Source: Thysanoteuthis rhombus
Lineage: Eukaryota > Mollusca > Cephalopoda > Oegopsida > Thysanoteuthidae
DNA length: 64,000 nucleotides
Direction: 5' to 3'
Assembly (NCBI GenBank): GCA_963457665.1
Contig: OY735219.1
Coordinates: 23,222,287 to 23,286,286 of the forward strand
Below the pieces are notes generated by a model, which saw only the letters and a list, made by a program, of their open reading frames with translations, was not told the origin of the DNA and did no database searches. Positions 54,900-64,000 of the stretch are shown piece by piece (the first letter of the stretch is position 1; the number at the start of each line of letters is the position of its first letter). Made by a program: the position numbers and the translations under genes.

Positions 54900-57000
54900 G
54901 TATCAGAATATTTGTGGAAAGACCACACAATGCACTCCTTAATCAATTAATTCTCTGGGTCAAATGAAAACATTTCAGACTTGAGAAATATTGGTCAGGT
55001 GAAATTGCTTAATTTGAAGATAACACAAATCCAATTCCTCAACAAAAGAATGAAACTTTATCGTAATAACCAAGATACATAAATTGGCCAGTCTCTAGAA
55101 AAACATACATCCTCTATCAATAAATTAAAGATCCTGCTCAGCACAAACAGATCCGAAGATGGGTTAAATCATAATTGAAAACAATCCTGATTAGGAAAAA
55201 CATTGTTGCCAGTTTTTCTATAATGTTTCAGGGCGGTCATTTTGAAATTCAAAATGGACAACTGTGAATGCATTCGTTCTCTGATTATAGATAGGTCATT
55301 TTGCATGGACCCGACCCACCCCCAAATTCAATCACTTCTTTCATGGCCTATTTGCTCAGCCCTCCACAAAATTACATTGTAATTAATTGAGAAATTCATT
55401 GCGTGGACAGACGGGAGTAAATACAGAAATGAAAGACTCAAGAATATCTATCAATCAAAAAAATATTACCTCAAAATATAATAATTTCTTCCTTACAATG
55501 TTACTTACACTTCCTTGAAGTTCCATTGGAATTCATTGAAAACTTTTGGAGATATTGCATAGATAGACAGGAGCTTATACAGAAATTCATGGAAAAAAAA
55601 ACGAAAAAATATCTTTCATTCAAAAACAAATTCAATCATATCTTTTTCAATACATGTCTTATGACTCTACAATATGTTCATTGAGAATTTTCGGAGATAT
55701 CGAGCAACAGACAGAAACGGATATAGAAACATATCAAAAAATGGAAAAATATCTCTCAATCAAAAACAGATTCCTGGATCCGCTCTAAAATTTGATCACA
55801 TCTTTTTCAATATGTGTCTTATTGCTCCACTGAATGTTATTGAAATTTGTTGAGAACTTTTTGAAATATTTTCTATATAGACAGGAGCGAATACAGAAAG
55901 ATAGGAATAAAAACGCAAAAATACCTTTTTTTCAGGACCAAATTTCTGAATTCACCCAAAAACTTAATTGCATTTAACACTATAAGTGCTTTACCCTTTT
56001 CCAGAAATTTCATTGACATTCATCGAGAACTTTTGGAGATATTGTAGGGACTGACAGGAACAAATTCAGAAATTTATTAAAAAAAACCTGCAAAAATCTA
56101 TCGATTGAAAGCAAATTCTCAGATCCATCTTGAAATTTAATCACCTCTTACCTAATGTGCCTAATAGTTCCACAATATATCATTGAAATTAATCAAGAAC
56201 TTTTGGAGATATCATGTAGAAAGGCAGGAGTATGTATTAAAAAAAAATACAAAAATATCTCCCAATCAAGAATGAATTCCTGGATCCCCCCCAAATTTTT
56301 ACAATTTTCCATTACAATGTGGCTCGACTTTCCATCAAATTTCCTCATTCATTGAGAAACTTACCATATGGACGGATATAGAAAATTAATTTTAGGTTGG
56401 ATCCATTCAAGATTATCTCTCCTAATAATATGTCTAAACCATATGATATCACTAATTTTTCATTTCCATCTGCATGATATCTCTAAAAGTACTGAATGGA
56501 TTCCAGTTATATTCTGTGGAAGGGTGGACAACAGGCTCTAGAAGAACTCACTGGATTCGGGTTGGATCCATGTACAATTACACATCTCTGACATCATTAT
56601 TGGTCATAATTGGAAGAAATGCATGTCCACAGTCATCCATTGTGAATTTCAAAATGGCTGCAAAAAATTGGCAGCAAAATAATAACTCAGAAAATGTGCC
56701 AGAAACTGAAATGCTATTTGCTATCGTTAATCATTTCTTCACCTATTGAAACTGTATTCATTGTTATGACATAGAATTTATTATTTGACTAACTGTCCTT
56801 TTCCTAATGCAATTTGTCATAACAAACCTTTCTGCAGCCATCATATTTTGTGCCTACAACTAAAGGGAAAGAAAAGGTTTCTTTTTCCTCTCTCCCTTAC
56901 CTATAAAATTGACCCTTTCCTTATTCCTTAACAGACTGCTATAGCTGCCAGCCGCTAGCCCTAGAAGAATTAATGCTTTTGTGATAGCAGCCAAAATTTA
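54900..57000 (+). mobile_element. Ty3/Gypsy second copy: 3' LTR interrupted by an inserted element
   Basis: 55004-55170 and 56722-56990 correspond to the two ends of the 5' LTR at 11896-12625. The intervening 55205-56690 is foreign and has its own inverted ends. About 320 bp of the LTR middle cannot be aligned and may be lost. Outer limits are approximate. Confidence 0.6.
55205..56690. mobile_element. Inverted-repeat element carrying a tandem array, nested in the LTR
   Basis: The ends are inverted: CATTTTGAAATTCAAAATGG and CAACTGTG at 55241-55275 pair with the complement of CAGTCATCCATTGTGAATTT then CAAAATGGCTGC (56630-56661). Similarity continues to GCATGGACCCGACC and GGTTGGATCCATG. Inside are about seven diverged units of roughly 145-175 bp. 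Most contain a GAGAACTTTTGGAGATAT-like motif, a GACAGGAGC-like motif and AAAAATATCTC. Non-coding. Confidence 0.65.
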
Positions 57001-57304
57001 CTTATTTTATACTTGACACAGTAAAATTCTATAACTTAGTGGTTGATTATATAGTATTGTATTCATTTGGAGTCAGGAACTAATTACTTAATAAACCCAA
57101 TTTGATAAACCATTACAATAAGTTATTTAAGCCAGCAAATACTTTTAATAATTATATCTTGATATAATGGCTAATCTACAAAAGTTAGGCATACACATAG
57201 AGGCATGGTGTAAACACCATTAATTTCCTCATACTTGACACTACATAGAAATATAATCATGGACAATTTCTCAATTTATTACAAAAATAGGTCTTGATAG
57301 TCAC

Positions 57305-57612
57305 TCAATAGAAGCCATCACATGACCAATATGTTTTGGCAGCATGCTGTGTTGAAGGTGATCGATTTAGAAATTGGAAAAAGGGGGAATCAATGGATGA
57401 GTTACTTCTCTCGCCTAAAACCTATTTAGTGGGAATTTTTAAATAAGATAAAAATTTTCTGGTCAAATTAAAGAGTAAATGTTGAAGATTTCTACCCTTC
57501 AGCTCCATTGGTGTAGTTTGTACGTATGATACATAGCCAGCCAGCTGGTCCAACTTAAAAACTGAAGAAACCTATTTTGACAGATTTGGGGATATTTTCG
57601 CTTGACAATTCC
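57305..57612 (+). repeat. Dispersed repeat family R1, copy 7
   Basis: A forward copy with ATCACATGACCAATATGTTT, ATCAATGGATGAGTTACTTC, a deletion of the middle, ACATAGCCAGCCAGC and a TTTTGACAGATTTGG end. Confidence 0.75.
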
Positions 57613-58329
57613 TTATATAAGTATAATAATATGCAGTAATTGTCAGATGTAAAGAGGATGTTTTATTAGTCAATTTAATATCAGATGAGTCAATGTAAAA
57701 TTGCATCAAAAAGTATACACTTTGTGTTGGTACAATTCATTGATGGAGGAAAATCAACCATCCTGTTCCAATTCACCAAAATCATCAGAAATGTGTTTCT
57801 GTGCAATATTATGGAAAACTGGAGAAGAGAAGAAGAAATGTGACTGATCTTTTTTTTTCTTTTTTAGACTTCCATGCGCTGAAATTAAAGACATCAGTTA
57901 TGGCTGGACTCAAAAAATCCTTTTTTGGCTTCCAAATTCACACAACTTTCTGGAAATATAGTTTGAAACCAGTTTCTTGGGGTAAAACTCAATTTTTAGG
58001 GGAAAGGCTTGTTTCGGCCACCTAGGCAAATTTTTGTTACTATAAGATGACAGGTCTTCGACCGTTACTTCATGAGCCACAAAAGGATTCACCAATTAAC
58101 TTTATTTATCATCACTACCAACGACACACGGTTTATCAATGTTACTGGGTTTAGTTAATCACCACTACCCACAACAAGATAGCTTAATCACTGTTGCTGG
58201 GTTTAGCATATTCATGTACTCTGACATTTATATGTATCTATTTATCCATCCAGACTTTACCAAGCCTTAACAGTTCATGGTAGAAACTTGATATTTTGCA
58301 CGAACATATGTAAATGAGTAGGTAAAATT

Positions 58330-58445
58330 GATTTTTATACTTTAAAAATCTACTCCCTATATAGGTTTTTATTGGAGTGTTCAATTTACTATGAAAGTTT
58401 ATGCTAAATTGGTCCCTCAGTTTGTGTCCATTTTTTAGAAATTCA
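58330..58445 (-). repeat. Dispersed repeat family R1, partial copy 8
   Basis: Only the core remains: CTCCCTATATAGGTTTTTAT and AAGTTTATGCTAAATTGGTC followed by CCTCAGTTTGTGTCC, matching the reverse copies. Confidence 0.6.
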
Positions 58446-59016
58446 ATAATTCATGATTCAAACCATGCCGGTAGTACGTTTTCATCAAGGTAACTTGATT
58501 TTACGACAACCACAGCTCAATTTACAAGGTAAAAACCAGCATATATATGTGGTGGGCACTCATATTTTCCCTTGGAATGTTAAAGTTAGTATTTTATTAT
58601 AGAGCTCAATTATATTTCCATATGTATGCAATTACAATGTTCATGAAAAATATTAGTGCTAATTTTTTATTGATTCCTGTACAATTTTTTTTCCTTAACT
58701 TTTTTTATCCTTGTATTAAATTTTTATGCTGACTGGGGAAAAAATAAATGCTTCCTTCTCTAGAGTAATGAATAAAACGACTTCACAAAGTTTTTATAAT
58801 GGAATTATTTTAACAACAATACTTCTTTACTGATTAACATGAGGATATCATTCAGAATTGTGAACTTTAAATGACAACAAAACTAATTAAGAATAAAATC
58901 AATGAAAAATATCATCATATTAATATTGTGTATTCGTCTGATGACCAAGTTAATATGTGGAGACTATTCACTGCACTCAAACACTATACCTCCACATTGT
59001 CGTCAGCTGTCGACCC

Positions 59017-59025
59017 AAAATGGCG
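59017..59025 (+). promoter_or_regulatory. YY1-like motif near the AP-3 sigma start
   Basis: AAAATGGCG lies 71 nt upstream of the start codon. It matches the core YY1 element often found just after the start site of housekeeping genes. It may mark the transcription start region. The motif is seen; its role is inferred. Confidence 0.35.
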
Positions 59026-59095
59026 AGTAGGCGGTGTATGTTATTTTCTTAATTGTTTCATGCCTTTTTTTTCGGTTAACCATCAACCTGAAGAT

Positions 59096-59164
59096 ATGAT
59101 TAAAGCAATACTTGTATTCAACAATCACGGTAAACCAAGGCTCTCCAAATTCTTCCAGTTTTAT
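59096..59164 (+). CDS. AP-3 complex sigma subunit, first coding exon (partial gene)
   Basis: The 23 codons begin MIKAILVFNNHGKPRLSK and end FFQFY, followed by a consensus GTGAGT donor at 59165. This is the strongly conserved N-terminus of the AP-3 sigma subunit, the small longin-fold subunit of the AP-3 adaptor. AP-3 sorts cargo from endosomes to lysosomes and lysosome-related organelles. The start is set by family conservation, although the frame stays open for 75 codons upstream to an ATG at 58871. No second exon was found before 64000, so intron 1 exceeds 4.8 kb. Other AP sigma subunits begin differently, so AP-3 is favoured strongly. Confidence 0.92.
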
Positions 59165-60560
59165 GTGAGTAACTATTGTAGTAATACGTACTTTCGATTC
59201 AAAAGTTTCGAAATAGTTTTCTTCTATTATTATTAATTTTTGTCTACCATTATTTTACCTATCTTAATTTTCTAATTTAATGGCCAAAAATGAATAATAA
59301 TTTGTAATGCTTTATCTACTGAAAATAAATGATAGATTAAGTCTCATTTTGTTTATTTTATTTCATGTATTTTACAAACCTGAAATATGAAATCTTCGTT
59401 TTAGTTTTGGCTTTGCTTGATTTAATTATAAAAATTGTAACTCCGAATAAGTTATTTTTTTTATTTTTAAGCATTTTTTGTGTTAGTGCGCACTTGAATT
59501 CTCTTCAATCCCAATGAATTGAATTTCAATTCACGAATAACAAGGAAGATAGGTAGTAAATTTCTTCTTCGATCTTCTCTCTCTCTCTCCACCCATATGG
59601 AAAGATAATTTTCCTTCCCTTTTCCTCCTTTGTCAGTGATAGAATTAGAATTTCAGTTCATTCCCAATTATCATTTTTTGTGCTCATTCTTATTCCATTA
59701 CACTAAATTATGAACTATAACTAATGACTTGGTTATTTGTCATTGTTTGCGTCCACAGCACAAACTACGGATACAGTTTTTGAGTGAAAATGTATGCTTT
59801 AATAACCTTTTTTTCTATAATTCTTGAATGTATCCATCCAATCAAGGTTCATTATTAAATCATAGGTCTTTTTTTTCTGCCACAAAAGCTTTTGTTAAAA
59901 AGCTGTCATTGGTAGCAGCCTTCTACTCTAAATATTTCCAGTATTATTTCCTGTTTTTTCCTCAAAATCCTATTTTTTTTTTACTCAGAGTTGATCTTGA
60001 ATGAGTGATTAATCATTCGAACCGGCCTGTATCCAATAGGGTTTAATGGGGATTATGGTTGTTTTTGTTTATAGTTTTGCTGTTTGTTTGACCTTCGTTT
60101 AATGCAAGTAACCTGTTTTTGTTTGAGTGCAAGTCTTAGGGCATTGTATCGTTTTGGTTTATTTCTTTTTCAGAGATTATAAAGAAGAGATAAAACCAAA
60201 TTAAACTAGGCTATATTGTCACTATCTTTCTCGACTTAGTTCAATCAGATGCCCTTTAGCTAGGTGTTTTTTTCCAATAAGAAGCCCTGTTCGATGTCAT
60301 TGTTCAGTGTTTATTTCAGTCTCATTTGTAACACCCATTTCTTTATTGAATAATTCTTTCTAGTTACCTCACTTTTCTTCTGGTCTTTCGCTTTGGTATT
60401 AATGTTTGTTTATGTTCCGTTAGCTTTCACCACGGTGAGACTAATTGCTGAATTCTATTTTTGTAATTCTTGATAGGCTTCGGTTGGTTTTATCGACCAT
60501 AAGCTGCCTTCTCCCGAGGGGAGATAATATACTCGTACATTATTTATCTAGATTAAGTTT
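59165..60560 (+). other. AP-3 sigma intron 1, first part
   Basis: T-rich intronic sequence with a CT repeat at about 59576-59590. No exon or RNA recognised. Confidence 0.6.
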
Positions 60561-60564
60561 ACGT

Positions 60565-61910
60565 GTCGGGAGTTGCGAATTCTCCCTAACAAGAAAATGT
60601 TTTTCTTCTTTCAACCTAAGATACTTCCAATCGATTAGATCCTACAACCATCCAGAGATTTGTTAGTTTTTAGAGAGATTTTCCTTCGGGTTCTACGAGA
60701 AAGGGAGGTTCTATTTACCATGAAACCATAATGCTATAGTCGGCACTTATTTTCCACCATCTTACCGGAGGTGACAACCATTTCCGTATTACAATCATGG
60801 ATTCTACTGAGTCTGTCGTCTGCTTTTTTAGATTTTTTTTTTTTCAAACAATTCAACTATTTTTTTTTTTTACCGAAGAAACCTACTAGCTTTTGTTGCA
60901 TTTTTCTATTCCCATTCATTCTCTCCAGAAAAAAATATAAAAAAAATACCAACATGATCCCTATTTTAGAGCCTATACGACATGTTAGCGTTAATAGGTA
61001 GGATTAGTGTGAGGACTAGTAAAGAGTTTGAAAAAAAAAAAAAAACCAGTCTTTTTCTAGGGAAATTTGCAACTCACGACTAACCATTTACCTTTTATCT
61101 AGCCTCGGCAATTAATCTAACCGCTGAAATTTGCTATCACAAGTCCCAAGTAAGACTCTCATCCGTACATTATCTCCCCATTGGCTCAGCTCGGCAAATT
61201 CTCAGGACCCGGACATAAGACCCCACCCCCCGAATAAAACTCCCCCAGTTGAAGTGCAAAATCGGGTAACAATTTGTGTCAGGAGTAGCAAATGTTTTTT
61301 TCTTTTTCTGTTTAAGCTGAATTCTATCTATCACCGTATGAAAAATTTTCCAGGGGGGTGGTTCCAATTGCAATGTTACTATAATACTATAGTTGGCACG
61401 TACTTTCTGTCATCTTACTAGAAGTACTAGGAGAATACAACATATGAAGACAAAATAACACCTATGAATAAATGGGAAATGAGAAATCCCTACACTTACT
61501 CTAAATCCAACTCTAAATTCTTACCCTAGATCTCAATTACTATATGCTGTATTGGCTCTAAAGCAGGGGTCATTGTTGGCTAATTTTGTGTTTTTGAGGA
61601 AACATAGAATAGAAATACTTGACGAAACCTTGTTGGTCTTTTTGGTCGATAAGTTGGATTGTTTGAAAAAGAAGCCGACACTACATATGTAAAAGCTATG
61701 ATGGTGTTTTGAAAATGGTTGTCACTACATGTGGTAGGATGATGGAAAGTAATTGCCAACTATAGCATTATAATAACATTGTAAATAGAAACCCCTCTGT
61801 AAAACCTGAAAAAAATCTTTCTTCTAAAAACTAATAAATTTCCTGATTGTAGGGTCTAATTGATTGAAAGAAAAAAACATTTTTTTCTAGGAGAATTTGC
61901 AACTCCTGAC
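60565..61910. mobile_element. Foldback/MITE cluster in AP-3 sigma intron 1
   Basis: Arms 60565-60795 and 61910-61690 are inverted copies, at about three-quarters identity by eye. They share GTC-GGAGTTGC-AATTCTCC at the tips, TTAGTTTTTAGA, and ATGCTATAGT-GGCA inside. A third terminal piece (GGAAATTTGCAACTCACGAC, 61061-61080) and a third inner piece (61370-61420) show nesting or duplication. Non-coding. Confidence 0.65.
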
Positions 61911-64000
61911 AGGTAAATCCTAACACAAAGTTGGACAAAACCCTGTTGTGATTGGGGACAGTATTAAATTTTCTCACCTGTTCTCGTATCACAATCACAA
62001 ACATCTTCAAAGCTTAATATTTTTTTGGCATCGAAAAATCAAATAATACCACATTCATTTTCATTCACCTGGTCTAATCAACTGACACATTTTTTAAGCT
62101 CAACATCTTTTGGAGAATAACACCACAACAATGAATTTTTGTAAAATCAGGAAATGTAATGATCAATAAGAATTTTTATTTTCGGAGTTATTATCATCTA
62201 GAACAGCTAGATGGCAGGACATGCATGACTTTTCATTCAAAACTGTTGCTGCACAGCCAACAGGCTTGGTCCCTCAGTAATTGGGTGACAATTTGTCTGC
62301 AATCAAAACTAAATATGCATTTTATTATAAAAATTATGTTTAATAGTTATGAAATGAAAAGAAATTGGCTGTGGCTTATAAGCCACCATTGACCATGCAG
62401 GATTGCAAATAAATGAAATTGTCATTGAACAAAATTTCTATGCTTTATTAGAACCAGTGAAGGAAAAAGTTTATTGATTTGGTGTAGAGTGAAGTCTCCA
62501 TTAGTAGACATTAAACATACAAAAACCTGGAAATGGAAGAGTAAATATACACTGTACCTCCCGTTCCACCACTGATTAGAACATAAAAGAATTGAGCCAC
62601 CAAATTGAAAAACCATCCTAGTACCATAATTCCTTATCTATAACTCCCCCCAATGAAACATCAATTTTATATGAAAAATTTCCTGCGTATAGTCTGCACC
62701 CATTTTTTGCATGAGAATATGTATGTAAATGGAAAAGTGTGTGAGTGAAAATTCAATGCTCCCAAATTTAGTAGGAGAATGTGTTTATGCGTGTGCATGT
62801 CTGTATGTGTACACATGGAAACTAATTATGACCCAAGAGGCAATGGAAGATGGCAGTCCTTAATTACTATGATTACCAGAAAAGACGTGATTTAAAGAGC
62901 GTTTTCATTATAAATTACTGCCACCAATAGTGCTGAAAAAATTTCCAACGATTATGTTTCCATAGATGATACGCATTTGAATCTTTCAGCTCAAATTTCG
63001 TGGGTGTGTGGATCATACATATGGAGTTACTGTATATTAAACATGCTCTTTCCCGTGGTTTTTTCTAAATGGTGCAATCTATCCCACTTGTTCATATTTG
63101 CCTTTAAAATGATACAATTTTGTGAATTCTAAAAAAAAAATTTAGACCATTTTTGAGTTTTGATAGCTCAGGATTTAGAAAAGCTAGAAAGATGCCGATT
63201 TTGTGGTGGATTGACATGACTTTCTTATGTGCCATATAGAGCTCAGAATGTGGGTCAGATCCTGAATTATGATTACCTGAAAATGTCTCCCCGAAAATAT
63301 CAATGAAATTAGGATCCCACTGTGACCTCTTTTTCTTGAGAAATGATATTTTGTAGAGTCTCCATCCAAATTTTCAGCACTATGCAACTTCCTGTTGAAG
63401 AATGGTGGCTAGTTGAAAATGGAAAAAATAATCGCACCAAACAAGGTAGTCATCGTTCTGGGATCCACAGTGACGGAATGAGTGAAGATATTGTGCTGAA
63501 ATTTTACAGGACTTCATTTCAGATCCAAATTAACATGTGACCAAAGTTAGAGCGAAATGATCCTCTTGATATGGAATGATCTCGAGACAAAATGAGACAA
63601 GTATTGTTTTCAAAGGATATTGTCTGTTTTAAAGACTTGATATTCAAAGATAATGATGGATTTTATTGAGAATTTGTAAACAGATAAACCACAAACTATT
63701 TTTCAAATAGTAGCTTATCGGCTATAATGATTTCATTTTTCATCTTGATTAAATACTTGAAATTATTATGTTCTATCTTTAAATTAGAAAAAAGCACTGT
63801 AAAATTTCTCTTCATAAGTACTTCTGAACCTATTTTGATGGTTACCAAAAGCTTCAATTCAGAATGGTTTTGATATTACAATTGACCAAATAACTATTTT
63901 TGCAATGTGCTTACTAGTCGATTTTTTTTTTTTTTTTTTTTTTAATGAAGTGGTTTAAAATAAGTGAAAACTTGGGCATCAAGTACAGAATCAGTTCAAA
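61911..64000 (+). other. AP-3 sigma intron 1, last part in window
   Basis: AT-rich. No second AP-3 sigma exon, other gene or recognisable transposon. A T-run lies at 63924-63943. Confidence 0.5.

Overview
The window is AT-rich animal nuclear DNA with spliced genes, long introns and many decayed transposons. It fits a marine invertebrate, probably a lophotrochozoan or mollusc. That guess rests on the style of the cathepsin L gene, the mix of Ty3/Gypsy, RTE, Tc1/mariner, piggyBac and hAT remnants, and a tRNA-type SINE. The species cannot be named from the sequence alone.

Two host genes are supported. The first is a complete cathepsin L-like cysteine protease on the minus strand. Seven coding exons lie between 8684 and 1728 and join in phase to an intact 336-residue preproenzyme. 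A probable non-coding first exon ends at 16721, about 8 kb upstream. Its promoter region (16721-17040) has three CACGTG boxes, each flanked by T as in lysosomal CLEAR sites, and a CRE-like TTACGTCA. The second is the first coding exon of the AP-3 adaptor sigma subunit on the plus strand (59096-59164). The rest of that gene lies beyond the right edge. Both proteins act in the endosome-lysosome system, but nothing shows that the genes are co-regulated.

Layout: 261-826 is a 32-36 bp minisatellite just past the cathepsin 3' end. 1041-16890 is the cathepsin gene. Its large first intron holds a decayed Ty3/Gypsy element in antisense (about 11820-15600). 17935-19800 holds two copies of a dispersed repeat, a 177-bp inverted-repeat MITE and a tRNA-derived SINE. 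20010-20473 is a Tc1 transposase N-terminal fragment. 21180-22130 is a satellite with units of about 147 bp made of 10-bp-phased TGACC motifs. 25555-29200 is a graveyard of Gypsy, RTE and mariner pieces. 33680-34265 is a piggyBac remnant lacking its catalytic core. 35681-38365 is a large foldback element with a decayed cysteine-rich cargo ORF. 39060-47400 holds more dispersed repeats, a second RTE 3' end, a hAT MITE with target-site duplication, and a Tc1 C-terminal half. 53640-57000 is the 3' part of a second copy of the intronic Gypsy element, whose LTR carries an inverted-repeat element filled with tandem repeats of about 165 bp. 60565-61910 is another foldback inside AP-3 sigma intron 1.

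No operon, CRISPR array, tRNA or rRNA gene was seen. About 42 kb between the two genes is repeat-derived or featureless. All transposon ORFs seen are broken.
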